Positions 50,875 through 60,028 of a stretch of DNA of 64,000 nt are shown here, in pieces (within the stretch, counting starts at the first letter, position 1; each line of letters begins with the position of its first letter). This DNA comes from Gymnodinialimonas sp. 202GB13-11 (GTDB taxonomy: Bacteria > Pseudomonadota > Alphaproteobacteria > Rhodobacterales > Rhodobacteraceae), in NCBI RefSeq assembly GCF_040932485.1, contig NZ_JBFRBH010000001.1, positions 1,054,001 through 1,118,000 of the forward strand, given 5' to 3'. Under the pieces are notes generated by a model. That model ran no database searches. It saw only the letters and a program-made list of their open reading frames with translations, and was not told the DNA's origin. The translations under genes were made by a program, and so were the position numbers.

Positions 50875-53391
50875 TCACTCGCGCTGGCCATCCTCCACAA
50901 GCGTCGCGACAACCCCCAGCACCTCCTCGGCCTGGTTCAGGAAGGGGGTCACCGACAATCGCATATCCACGCCGTCGATCTGGAAATAATGCGTCTGCTC
51001 TTCGCGAAGCCGGAAGACTTCGTTGCAAATGCTGGTCAGCTGGGCGGTATCATCGGGCAAATAGCATTGCGACAGATGTATGCCGGTCTTGGGAAGGTCG
51101 TTGATCTTGAACCGATCAATGGCCGCTTGCGAGGCGCGGCGCACGATAAGCGCCTGATCAATAACGAGAACCGGGAATGGTACCACATCCAACGTCGCCC
51201 CCAATTCCGTCGAAACACGCTGCAATTCGGCGGAGTTGACCTGCAATTCCTCGTTAACAGTGATCAGTTCTTCGTTGGTTGACTGCAGCTCTTCGTTTGA
51301 GGTTTCCAATTCCTCATTCGTGGCCTGAAGCTCCTCATTGGTGGATTGCATCTCTTCATTGATGCTTTGCAGTTCCTCGTTCGAGGTTTGCAGTTCTTCA
51401 ACGGTCTGCTGCAGCGCCTCCCGGGTCTGGCTGATCTCCTGCTCCATCTGGCGGATATAATTGCGCTGCTCGTCCTCACTGAGGCTTTCGAGAACATCAA
51501 TCTGGCTCGCCTTGGTGCGCGTCTCTATTCCGACAAGGATGTGGTCTTCGCCGTGATCCACACTGGGCAGCGGATAACAAACGGCGCGCACTTCGTTGAA
51601 ACCTTCCCCCTCCAGGGTATGCCAGCGCCCCGACCGCCGTTGCTTGTTCTTCAAGGCCGTGGCGCACAATCCGGTAATTTCGTCTCGCAGGGGTTTGCGC
51701 AGGTTGCGCACACCGATCCACAGCGGTGCGTTTTCCGTCATCTGGGTGAAAGGGGAGATATCGCCGAACACGCGCACCATCTCTCCGCTGCGGGTGACGA
51801 TAAAGCCGTTCTTTGCGACCACGCGGGCAAGAGCGTCGAATGTGCCGTGGGGGGATATCTGAGGGTCGGCCACCGTTTCCACGCGCGGCAAGTTTGGGGT
51901 CGGTGTCCAGCGTCCCATTGTGTTTCCGACATTGGAAAACCGGGGCGAGGTGGGTTGCCCCATGCGGCGCTTGGAAAAGATCTTCTCGCCGCCGCGCCGC
52001 GTCTCAAACAGGGTGTCCATGGACCCCACAGTCTCGGACGTTCCAAGAAACAGCAGGCCCGTTGATTTCAGGGCATAGTGGATGCGGTGCAGAACCCGGT
52101 TCTGAAGCGAGGTGTTGAAGTAGATCAACACATTGCGAAGGCTGACGAAGTCCACGTTCAGGAACGGCGGATCGTGGAAGATATTGTGCATCGAAAACAG
52201 CGTGATGGCGCGCAGTTCCGGCACCACTTCGATCCGTCCTTCATGGACCTTGAAGTAGGTCTCAAGGATATGCTCGGGGATGTCAGAGGCCGCCGTGATC
52301 GGATAGCTGCCGCGGCGCGCCATCTCCAACGCTCTGTCGTCGATATCGGTGGCAAATATCTGCACCCGCGCTTTGCGGAGCTTTTCCAATCCGCCCATCG
52401 CCTCAGAGAGCATGATGGCGATCGAATAAGCCTCTTCACCGGTCGCGCACCCGGCGACCCACAGCCGCAGCTGACCCACCTCCTTACCGCCAACAAGTCG
52501 CTCGAACTCGCCGTGCAATTGCTCGAACTGGGTCTGGTCGCGGAAAAACCGCGTCACCGAGATCAAAAGATCTCTGAACAACGCGTCGACTTCTTCGGCG
52601 GAGGTGCGGCAGAAGTCGACGTAATCGTCATAGTCATTGATATCGAGCGCGGCCATGCGCCGGTTGATGCGACGCGTGACCGTGGTTTCCTTATAGTCTC
52701 GGAAGTCGACATTGGTGCGGGCCAGAAGGATCTGAAAGATATCCGACAGCTTGCTGGGACGCTCATTGAGGCGGCGCAGTTGTGAGAAATCCCGCGTCTG
52801 GGTCAGGATTTTTGTCAGATGCTGCCCGATCTGCTCCGGTGACAGGGTCAGGTCGATGCAGCCGGTTTCAGCGGCCGAGGCGGGCATACCATCGTATTTT
52901 GCGGTCGCCACGTCTTGCGCGATTGTGATGCCACCGGCCTCGCGGATGGCCTGCACGCCGTAGCTGCCGTCGCTGCCCGTGCCCGAAAGCACGACCCCCA
53001 CGGTCCGCTCCCCCACCTCTTCTGCAATGGATTTGAAAAGCCGGTCCGCCGAAGGCTTGGGGGAGGCAGGGTGCCCGCTTGGCTCGACGAGTTTCAACAC
53101 CCCATCCTTCAGGACCACATCGGAATTCGGCGGCGTGATGAAGATGGTATTGGCGATCGGTTCGGTTGTTCCGTCCAGCTCCACCACTGGCAAGGGCGTC
53201 TCACGTGAAATCAGCGAGGTCAGTAGGCTTTTGTGTGTCGGCGACATGTGTTGCGCCAGAACGTAGACCGCATTCGCATCCGGGGGCAGGTTCTGCACCA
53301 GCGACGAGGCCGCCTCTAGCCCCCCGGCCGAGGCTGCAATGCCCACGAAGTAGAGTGTCTCATCCAGAGACTTTGTTTCTGTTTCAGACAT
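50875..53391 (-). CDS. CheB methylesterase/CheR methyltransferase/PAS hybrid protein
   Basis: An 838-residue signalling protein. The CheB-like methylesterase domain (about residues 12-195) has Ser21 in GIAASAGG, His48 in AQHMSPTH and Asp141 in SGTGSDGSYG, an intact triad. A CheR methyltransferase domain follows (about 215-470, VAGCATGEEAYSIAIML is the SAM site). A PAS-like part (about 525-640), a long coiled coil of NEELQ-type heptads (about 650-720) and a final PAS (about 720-838) follow. Many relatives have a histidine kinase at the C-terminus; here the protein ends after PAS. The ATG at 53391 is preceded by GGAG. No receptor or flagellar gene lies near, so the modified target is unknown. 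Confidence 0.93.
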   Translation of the reverse strand: MSETETKSLDETLYFVGIAASAGGLEAASSLVQNLPPDANAVYVLAQHMSPTHKSLLTSLISRETPLPVVELDGTTEPIANTIFITPPNSDVVLKDGVLKLVEPSGHPASPKPSADRLFKSIAEEVGERTVGVVLSGTGSDGSYGVQAIREAGGITIAQDVATAKYDGMPASAAETGCIDLTLSPEQIGQHLTKILTQTRDFSQLRRLNERPSKLSDIFQILLARTNVDFRDYKETTVTRRINRRMAALDINDYDDYVDFCRTSAEEVDALFRDLLISVTRFFRDQTQFEQLHGEFERLVGGKEVGQLRLWVAGCATGEEAYSIAIMLSEAMGGLEKLRKARVQIFATDIDDRALEMARRGSYPITAASDIPEHILETYFKVHEGRIEVVPELRAITLFSMHNIFHDPPFLNVDFVSLRNVLIYFNTSLQNRVLHRIHYALKSTGLLFLGTSETVGSMDTLFETRRGGEKIFSKRRMGQPTSPRFSNVGNTMGRWTPTPNLPRVETVADPQISPHGTFDALARVVAKNGFIVTRSGEMVRVFGDISPFTQMTENAPLWIGVRNLRKPLRDEITGLCATALKNKQRRSGRWHTLEGEGFNEVRAVCYPLPSVDHGEDHILVGIETRTKASQIDVLESLSEDEQRNYIRQMEQEISQTREALQQTVEELQTSNEELQSINEEMQSTNEELQATNEELETSNEELQSTNEELITVNEELQVNSAELQRVSTELGATLDVVPFPVLVIDQALIVRRASQAAIDRFKINDLPKTGIHLSQCYLPDDTAQLTSICNEVFRLREEQTHYFQIDGVDMRLSVTPFLNQAEEVLGVVATLVEDGQRE

Positions 53392-53539
53392 CCAATTGCT
53401 CCGAAAGGCGCGCAACTTCAGGCACGGGTCTTACAGAGAATGCTAGAGGGTCCGGGCCACTGGAACAACAGCGTCAAACGGTGCAAAGGGCCGATAAATA
53501 AGGCAAAACCTCACATGGTATAGGGCATTTTCGCCACAC

Positions 53540-53995
53540 TCAGCGGGGTTCGAACGTCAGCGTCCCTGTCAGGCGCTGGGGGCCCAATGCCTGCATCTCG
53601 ACAACCAGCGCCCCGCCGCTGCCCGGCCCAAAGGCGACGCCCTGCCCGTCGGGCGAGGCCAGATCCACGCGCGTGTCCGATGCGCCGCCGGAAACCGCCA
53701 ATGTCGCATTTTCCGTGCCGGAAAACACAACCTGACCCGATGCCGTGCTGCCGGGTATGGCGATTTGCCATTGGCCCTGAAAACGCCCTTGAACCGTGGC
53801 ACATCCTAGGGTGCCGACCCAATTCGTGGCCCCCTCTGCTGCTGCGTCCAGTGTGCACCTGATGCGCAACTGCGCACCATCGGGCGCGGTCAGGCGCGCA
53901 TTGGTGCGCCATTCCCCGGAAAGCCATGCGGGCACTTCTGCCATGGCAGCGACCGGCAGGGCGGACATAATGACGGCAAGAGCAAGCTTTTTCAT
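53540..53995 (-). CDS. Small exported protein, downstream of the MMPL exporter
   Basis: A 151-residue protein with a Sec signal peptide (KKLALAVIMSALPVAAMA, cleavage near 19). The mature part is a single beta-rich domain with two cysteines (IRCTLD and LGCATV) and a final GTLTFEPR. It looks like a small periplasmic beta-barrel or beta-sandwich, though I do not know the family. It overlaps the exporter stop by 4 bases (ATGA), so the two are co-translated. It could be a periplasmic partner of the exporter. Confidence 0.75.
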   Translation of the reverse strand: MKKLALAVIMSALPVAAMAEVPAWLSGEWRTNARLTAPDGAQLRIRCTLDAAAEGATNWVGTLGCATVQGRFQGQWQIAIPGSTASGQVVFSGTENATLAVSGGASDTRVDLASPDGQGVAFGPGSGGALVVEMQALGPQRLTGTLTFEPR

Positions 53996-56055
53996 CTTTT
54001 CACCATTCGGATCAGGGACGGCAGAAATCCTAGGTCAACGATCAACGCCATCCAGAGCGAGAAGATCACAAACGCGCCAAATACCGGTAAACTTGCCGTG
54101 GCACTGAAGACCGTTGCGATGAACCCCAGCGACATGATGAGCGTGGAGGCGACCATGGGCGGCCCGGCATGGGTCAGCGCATCAGCCAGCCTTGCGTCTC
54201 GGTCGCCCTTCGATAACCGCCAGCGGTTCAGGAAGTGAATGGTGTCATCCACCGCGATCCCGAAGGCCACGGTCAGCGCAAATGCGACGGTCATGGTCAT
54301 GCCCTGGCCCGTCACAACCAGCGCGGCTTCAATCGCCATCATCGGCAAGGCGCTTACGCCGGTTGCCAGCACCGCCAGCACGATGGACCGCTGCGAGACC
54401 GCCACAACCAGCAGGATCGCACCCAAGGCGATGTAAAAGCTCATCCGCATGCTGGCGACGGTTTCCGGCACCACCTCATGCGACAGAAGCGATTGTCCCG
54501 CCAGCGTGGTCACGTCAGCCAGGCCAGCCTCGTCCAGCGCGGCCGATAGCGCATCCAGTTCCGCTCCAAACCGGTCGGGTGCCGTGCCAAGGGGCAGCAG
54601 AACAGGCAGGGCGACGGAAAGATCATCCCCCGCCCGGAACCGTTCCGGCACTTGCGGCGCACCGTCTGTGGAAGTGGCATTGCCGCTCAACGCGATCTCC
54701 GCCACGCGCGACAGACGGTCTGCATCAGCCTCGGACAGGCCGGGGGTGCCATCCGTATCTGCGACTTCAACAAACAGCGAGGCGGACCCAAGGCTCTCCG
54801 CCTCCATAAACGCCAGATCCGCGCCTAAGGGGCTCGTGTCGCGCACATGCTCCGATAGAGAGAAAGACGGCTCCGACCGGTTCAGCGTCGGCAACAGGGC
54901 CAGCACCACAACGCCGCCGATGATGACCGCGCGCATCGGATGGCGCAGGCCCGCTCGTGCTGGCACGAGAAAGCTGGAAAAGCCCCGCAGATCCGGCAAG
55001 GCATCATTTGCCAGCAGGCGGGCGAGCACCGGGAAGATCAGGCAGACGGAGGCAAAGCCACAGCCCACCGCCACTGGCCCCCAGATGGCGAGGCCCAGAA
55101 GCGCGTCTGTGCCGACAAACGCGAAACTACCAAGGGCGAGGGCCGATGTCAGCGACGTCATGAAGGCGGCTGGCAGAACCTCACGTATCGCCCGCTCCAG
55201 CCCCATGCCGCGTTCCCGGCTGGCGTAGAACAGGTGCAACGTGTCTGCGAAGGCCAGAACCATCACCAGTGTCGGCAAAGTCGCCAGCCAAGGGTCCAGA
55301 GACCGTCCGAACCATCCCAACAGGCCCGTGAACCAAAGCACGCCACAGATCGACGGGACCGCGCAGATCAGGATTGCGCGGAATGAGCGGACGATAAGCC
55401 AGCCGACGAGAATGCAGATCAGAACCGCCAAGGGCGTTACGACCGCCTGGTCGCGGATCAGGCTGGTAGAAATCTGTCGCTCCACGGCTTGTTGGCCCAC
55501 CGCGCGCACGTCGAGCGGTTGGGATGCGTCGATCAGCGGGGGAAGCATCTCGGCCAAAGTGCCCGGCTCAACGCCGCTCGCAGCGATAACATGGAGGAGG
55601 GCGGCAGACCTGTCAGAAGCCACAAGCGCCCCCGCCGCATCGCCTGCCGCAAAGTAGCTGGCGAACCGATCCTCCAGCGCGGCGTCTGGATCGGCAAGGA
55701 TCAGCGGGGTTGTTACCCCTTCCGCCAGGATGGAAAAGAGGCTGACAACCTCGGCCACACCATCGGTGAATTGCAGATCGAGGATCAGGTTTTCCAACGC
55801 CTCAAACGCCTCTGGGTCGGCCAGGTCATCGGCTCGCACCAAGAGCGCTTCATCAGCCACGCCCAGACCGAACCGGTCCTGAAAGCGTTCGTAAGCAAGA
55901 TAGCCCGCGCTGTCGCCTTCCAGCGCGCTGATCACGTCCGCCTCGACCTGCAGATCGCGCGCGCCGATGACCGCAAGGACGGTCAGAACCAGCGCCAGAC
56001 AAGCGGCCAGATAGGTTTGCGGCGTGCGTGTCGGGGCCGCTGTCGTGTCGCTCAT
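53992..56055 (-). CDS. MMPL/RND-superfamily exporter
   Basis: A 687-residue inner-membrane protein with two halves, each with a periplasmic loop after the first membrane segment and then a cluster of five segments. VVTPLAVLICILVGWLIV begins the first cluster. GIAVDDTIHFLNRWR in the second half matches the MMPL family signature with acidic residues for proton coupling. MMPL proteins export lipids, polyketides and hopanoid-type compounds. The chosen ATG at 56055 follows AGGCTAGAGG; the frame runs to 56145. It is divergent (127 bases) from an alpha-oxoamine synthase gene, which suggests export of that pathway's product. Confidence 0.88.
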   Translation of the reverse strand: MSDTTAAPTRTPQTYLAACLALVLTVLAVIGARDLQVEADVISALEGDSAGYLAYERFQDRFGLGVADEALLVRADDLADPEAFEALENLILDLQFTDGVAEVVSLFSILAEGVTTPLILADPDAALEDRFASYFAAGDAAGALVASDRSAALLHVIAASGVEPGTLAEMLPPLIDASQPLDVRAVGQQAVERQISTSLIRDQAVVTPLAVLICILVGWLIVRSFRAILICAVPSICGVLWFTGLLGWFGRSLDPWLATLPTLVMVLAFADTLHLFYASRERGMGLERAIREVLPAAFMTSLTSALALGSFAFVGTDALLGLAIWGPVAVGCGFASVCLIFPVLARLLANDALPDLRGFSSFLVPARAGLRHPMRAVIIGGVVVLALLPTLNRSEPSFSLSEHVRDTSPLGADLAFMEAESLGSASLFVEVADTDGTPGLSEADADRLSRVAEIALSGNATSTDGAPQVPERFRAGDDLSVALPVLLPLGTAPDRFGAELDALSAALDEAGLADVTTLAGQSLLSHEVVPETVASMRMSFYIALGAILLVVAVSQRSIVLAVLATGVSALPMMAIEAALVVTGQGMTMTVAFALTVAFGIAVDDTIHFLNRWRLSKGDRDARLADALTHAGPPMVASTLIMSLGFIATVFSATASLPVFGAFVIFSLWMALIVDLGFLPSLIRMVKR

Positions 56056-56181
56056 GCCTCTAGCCTGTTGTTTCTTCGCTGCATCACGCGCCGCACCTGT
56101 TGGTGCAAGTGGGGGCATTCTCCGTTGACGGCAGATAGGGCGCAATGCCCAATTGGCGAGTTACCAGACCATCGGATTGAA

Positions 56182-57381
56182 ATGACAGATTTGACAAACC
56201 GCCTTGCCACTTTGCGTGTGGGTCGTGGGTTGGGCTTGCTTCAGCAGGTCGCGGAAGATGAGGCGTTGACGGGCCGCGAGATTACGTTGGCCGGTCGACA
56301 GATGATGTCTTTCGCCTCCTGCTCATACCTCGGGCTTGAGATGGAGCCTGCGCTCAAGGCCGGTGCCATCGCGGCGACGGAAGCCTATGGCACGCAATTC
56401 TCCGCCTCACGCGCCTTCCTGTCGGCCCCGCCTTACGCGGAGGCTGAGGCGCTGTTGGCAGAGATCACCGGGCGGCCATCGCTGTTGGTGCCGTCCACCT
56501 CCCTCGGGCATCAGGCGGCTTTGCCGTTGCTGGTGGGGGAGGATGATCTGGTGCTGATCGACGTGCAGGCCCATGCCAGCCTGCATGTGGCCGCGAACCT
56601 GCTGAAAGCGCAGGGCGTTTGCGTACAAACCGTCGGCCATAGCGCGCCCGACCATGTCGCGCGAAAGCTGCGATCCAGCGATGCGCCGCGTGTATGGCTT
56701 TTGGTGGATGGCATCTATTCCATGATCGGCGATGTTGCCCTGTTCGCGGCGTATGACAGGCTGCTGGCCGAAGATGCGCGGCTGCGCCTCTATGTCGATG
56801 ATGCCCATGCAACGGGATGGTGCGGGGATCGGGGGCAGGGATTAGCCCTGCAACACTGGCCGGATCATGCGCGTGTTGTGGTTGCTTTGTCGTTGAACAA
56901 GAGCTTCGCCTGCGCGGGTGGATGTCTTGCCCTCGCCGATGAAGAACAAGCCGAGGCGGTGCGTGCCTTCGGCCCGGCGATGACCTTTTCCGGCCCCGTT
57001 CAGCCGCCGATGCTTGGGGCCATTCTGGCCTCCGCTCGCTTGCATCTTGGGGCGGGCCTCGCCGCGCGTCAGGACAAGCTGCGAGGATTGATTGCGCATT
57101 TTAATGCCGGTGCCGTGGCGCGGGGCCTGCCCTTGGCCTGCGCGCACGAAACACCCATGCGATACATGCGGATCGGCGATATTGGTCGCACGGCCACGAT
57201 CGCCACCGCGCTGCAAGATGCAGGGTATTTCATGGCCACCGTCGCTCCGCCAGCGGTTGCCGCCCGCGATGTTGGCTTGCGCATGACGCTGACCACGCAT
57301 CACAAAATGGCGGACATAGACGGCCTGCTCAATGCGTTGTCCGATGCGCTGGACGGGTCGATCCCGGCCGCGGCGGAGTGA
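56182..57381 (+). CDS. Alpha-oxoamine synthase family enzyme (AONS/SPT-like)
   Basis: A 399-residue PLP enzyme. The family joins an amino acid to an acyl-CoA or acyl-ACP with loss of CO2 (8-amino-7-oxononanoate synthase, serine palmitoyltransferase, 2-amino-3-ketobutyrate ligase). Visible are MMSFASCSYLGLEM near residue 40, a GTQFSASRAFL stretch near 72, VDDAHATGWCG near 208 (PLP ring Asp and His) and VALSLNKSFACAGG near 240 with the PLP lysine. There is no biotin gene nearby, so AONS in the strict sense is unlikely. Its neighbours, an acyltransferase and an exporter, suggest synthesis of a lipid-like amino ketone. Stop and next start overlap (GTGA). Confidence 0.87.
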   Translation: MTDLTNRLATLRVGRGLGLLQQVAEDEALTGREITLAGRQMMSFASCSYLGLEMEPALKAGAIAATEAYGTQFSASRAFLSAPPYAEAEALLAEITGRPSLLVPSTSLGHQAALPLLVGEDDLVLIDVQAHASLHVAANLLKAQGVCVQTVGHSAPDHVARKLRSSDAPRVWLLVDGIYSMIGDVALFAAYDRLLAEDARLRLYVDDAHATGWCGDRGQGLALQHWPDHARVVVALSLNKSFACAGGCLALADEEQAEAVRAFGPAMTFSGPVQPPMLGAILASARLHLGAGLAARQDKLRGLIAHFNAGAVARGLPLACAHETPMRYMRIGDIGRTATIATALQDAGYFMATVAPPAVAARDVGLRMTLTTHHKMADIDGLLNALSDALDGSIPAAAE

Positions 57382-58493
57382 GCCTGCTTCTGACACCGGC
57401 GGAGGCTGCGCTCTACCGGACCGGTCCCAACAATATCTCCATCCTGTTTGAGGCGAAGGGCGGCTTTGACCCCGCGCGCGCCCTGTTTGGCCTGCATCAG
57501 ATGGTCGAAGGGACGGAACGATTTCATCGGATCCCGAAAGGCCGGCTAAGCCCCTGTTTTGGCGCGCGCTTGCCGCTGCATTGGCCCGATCACGTTGCCA
57601 TTCTCGATGCGACCGATGTGACAGCTGCGCAGATGATGGCCCTGACCCGGCGGCTTGCGCTGCCAAGTGACCGCCCCCTGTGGCGGGCGGTTCTGGTGAA
57701 CCCGGATGGGGCGGGGTGGAGGGGGCTTGCCCTGCATTTCGACCACGCCATCGCAGACGGCACCCGGATTTCGCGCCACATCGTGAAGGAAGCGCGCCCG
57801 GGCGCCGAGCAAAAGGCGCCGATCGTGGATTTGCCACGCATTAAGCTGGCTCAATTGGAAACCGACACAGACCCGCGCCTGACCCCGGCCGATCCGGCTC
57901 TTCTGCGCCTGAGCTTTGCAGACCTCTCGCGCGCAATGCCGGACGCCGCCAGCCATTCCGATGCCCTTCTGCGTCTCGCGCACCGCATTCTGTCGGAAGA
58001 GCCGGCCTTTGCGGGCCTGCCCACCACCCGCCGCGATCATGCGCAGGTCGCGCGCATCGAGGCGCTGCGCACGGCGGGCGGCGTCCTCGGCAACCGCGCC
58101 CACATGGTAACTGTGGACCTTTCGGTTTCGGCTACAGCAAGCAGCGCCCTGTTCGAGCGGTCGCGCGCCTCCTGGGTCGAGGCCGCGCGTATGAACCTCG
58201 CGCGCTTCGTGCCCGCAGCCCTTCTGCGGCCCATCGTTCAAAAGGAATTTTCGCAACCCGGCATCGTGCTGACCGTCGTGCCGGTGGGCCGCACCCTTCC
58301 GCCCCTGTTCGGGTTGGATTTGCAGGCCATTCACCCCGCCGCGCCCGTTCTTGGGCGTCCACCTTTGGCGATCACGGCGGTCCGGACGGGGCAGGGGTTT
58401 GACATCTGCATAACGGCCCATGGCCCCGATGGGCGGGCAATCCCTGATCTCTCTCAACGTGTAGCGTCGCAAATGACGGAAATAGTTCAATAG
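57378..58493 (+). CDS. Condensation-domain/WS-DGAT-like acyltransferase
   Basis: A 371-residue protein of the CoA-dependent acyltransferase fold. The active-site motif is DHAIADG (H-x3-D-G), at about residue 120, as in NRPS condensation and wax-ester synthase/DGAT enzymes. The N-terminal part (NNISILFEAKGGFD) fits the start of such folds, and VVPVGRTLPPL with the following FGLDLQAIHP fits the C-terminal half. The GTG start at 57378 overlaps the synthase stop by 4 bases, so they are coupled. It would N- or O-acylate the product of the synthase. It is small for the family (usually about 430-470), so the lid may be reduced. Confidence 0.75.
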   Translation: MSLLLTPAEAALYRTGPNNISILFEAKGGFDPARALFGLHQMVEGTERFHRIPKGRLSPCFGARLPLHWPDHVAILDATDVTAAQMMALTRRLALPSDRPLWRAVLVNPDGAGWRGLALHFDHAIADGTRISRHIVKEARPGAEQKAPIVDLPRIKLAQLETDTDPRLTPADPALLRLSFADLSRAMPDAASHSDALLRLAHRILSEEPAFAGLPTTRRDHAQVARIEALRTAGGVLGNRAHMVTVDLSVSATASSALFERSRASWVEAARMNLARFVPAALLRPIVQKEFSQPGIVLTVVPVGRTLPPLFGLDLQAIHPAAPVLGRPPLAITAVRTGQGFDICITAHGPDGRAIPDLSQRVASQMTEIVQ

Positions 58494-58538
58494 AAAAATT
58501 CGATTGAAAGGCGTGCGCTTGATTGGCAAAAGCGCGTC

Positions 58539-59432
58539 ATGATCAACAAACTCGAAATGTTCATCGCCGTCGCGCGGGAGGGTCACTTTGGCCGCGCCGC
58601 CGAAAGCCTCGGCCTGACCCAGCCCACGCTGTCCACCGGGATCAAACAGCTTGAGGAAAGCCTCGGTGTGCAACTGATCTTTCGCGGTTCCCGCTTTGGG
58701 GGGCTGACACCCGAAGGCCAGCGCGCGCTTGTCTGGGCGCGGCAGCTGGTCAGCGATGCCCGCACCTTCCGGCAAGAAATGCGCACCGCCCGCCATGGGC
58801 TCAGCGGCATCGTCCGACTGGCCGTGATCCCGACCGCGTTGACCTGGGCCGCGCACTTGTCGGCCCAATTTGCCGAAGCCCACCCCAATGTGCGTTTCAC
58901 GATCCTTAGCCGCACCTCGGCTGAGATCCTCAAGATGCTGGAAAACCTCGAAATTGATGCGGGCCTGTCCTACCTTGATAACGAACCGCTCGGGCGCGTC
59001 ACGACGGAGCCGCTGTACCGGGAAAGCTATACGCTCGTGACCCACCGCGAAAGCGATCTGGCCTTGCAGGACAAGGTCGAATGGGCCGATCTGGCCGGAG
59101 AACGGATCTGCCTGCTGACGCCAGATATGCAGAACCGCCGCATCATCAACGAAGCCTTCATGGAGGCCGGGATCACGCCCGAGGCGCAGGTCGAAAGCAA
59201 CTCCACCGTCGTGCTAGCCGCCCATGTGGAGGCCGGTGGCTGGATCACGGTTCTGCCCCATGACATGGCGCAATTCCTGTGTGCCGGGAAACCTGATCTG
59301 GTCATCCGTCCCATTGATGGCGGCGGAATGGACCACGCCGTAGGCCTCGTTGCACCCTATCGGGAGCCGCACACACCGGTCATCGACGCCCTGATCAAAG
59401 CCACGCGCGCATTGGGTCGAAACCAATCCTGA
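58539..59432 (+). CDS. LysR-type regulator next to the formate dehydrogenase operon
   Basis: A 297-residue LysR regulator with helix-turn-helix LEMFIAVAREGHFGRAAESL and LTQPTLSTGIKQLEESLG (residues about 5-45), then the effector domain. Position 129 bases upstream of fdsG in the same direction fits the LysR gene often found with fds operons in alphaproteobacteria. It is likely to switch the operon according to formate or redox supply. The ATG at 58539 follows a weak site. Confidence 0.9.
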   Translation: MINKLEMFIAVAREGHFGRAAESLGLTQPTLSTGIKQLEESLGVQLIFRGSRFGGLTPEGQRALVWARQLVSDARTFRQEMRTARHGLSGIVRLAVIPTALTWAAHLSAQFAEAHPNVRFTILSRTSAEILKMLENLEIDAGLSYLDNEPLGRVTTEPLYRESYTLVTHRESDLALQDKVEWADLAGERICLLTPDMQNRRIINEAFMEAGITPEAQVESNSTVVLAAHVEAGGWITVLPHDMAQFLCAGKPDLVIRPIDGGGMDHAVGLVAPYREPHTPVIDALIKATRALGRNQS

Positions 59433-59464
59433 AGATGTCGGATTTAGAGTAACCGGTGTCGCAT

Positions 59465-59472
59465 TGTATACA
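59465..59472. promoter_or_regulatory. TGTATACA palindrome upstream of fdsG
   Basis: An 8-bp perfect palindrome in the AT-rich gap of 128 bases between the LysR gene and fdsG, about 90 bases before the fdsG start. It suits the T-N11-A type core of a LysR site (cattgtatacattgg). This is position-based inference. Confidence 0.3.
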
Positions 59473-59560
59473 TTGGTATTTTCAATCGACTGACGGTTTA
59501 GCGATATTGAATTCCGAATGATGGTCTTGCATCTTTAAGGGGAACGTTCCGGAGCAAGCC

Positions 59561-60028
59561 ATGTCGACCACAGCCGCCCCGCATGAAAGCGCCGATATCA
59601 GCGCGATCATCCAGAAAAACATCGGCCTTGAAGGGCCTTTGCTGCCGATCCTGCATGATGTGCAGGCGGCGTTCGGCCATGTGCCGGATACGGCCCGCGC
59701 GCCCATCGCGGATGCGCTGAACATCACCGAGGCTGAACTGCATGGCGTGATCTCTTTCTACCACGACTTCCGCCGTCAACCGGCGGGCAAGACAGTGCTC
59801 AAGATCTGCCGGGCCGAAGCCTGCCAGGCGGTTGGGGCCAATGATCTGTCTGACAAGGTGTTGAAGCTTCTGGGTCTGGATTGGCACGGCACCTCTGCCG
59901 ATGGGCGTATCACGGTGGAGCCGGTCTATTGCCTTGGCCTTTGCGCTTGCGGCCCGGCGGCGATGATCGACAACAAAGTGATTGGCCGCGTAACGGCTGA
60001 GGCGCTGGTGGCGGAGGTCTCTCAATGA
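59561..60028 (+). CDS. fdsG: NAD-dependent formate dehydrogenase gamma subunit
   Basis: A 155-residue NuoE-like subunit with one [2Fe-2S] cluster in a thioredoxin-like domain. The four ligand cysteines lie in CRAEACQAVG and YCLGLCACG. The N-terminal helical part (LPILHDVQAAFGHVPDTA) is that of the 24-kDa family. It passes electrons within the FdsGBA complex in the cytoplasm. The next gene starts 4 bases before its stop (ATGA). Confidence 0.94.
   Translation: MSTTAAPHESADISAIIQKNIGLEGPLLPILHDVQAAFGHVPDTARAPIADALNITEAELHGVISFYHDFRRQPAGKTVLKICRAEACQAVGANDLSDKVLKLLGLDWHGTSADGRITVEPVYCLGLCACGPAAMIDNKVIGRVTAEALVAEVSQ

Noticed and set aside
56182-57381. A biotin-pathway bioF gene
   Set aside because: The protein is in the family, but no other biotin gene is near and the coupling to an acyltransferase and exporter suggests another product.
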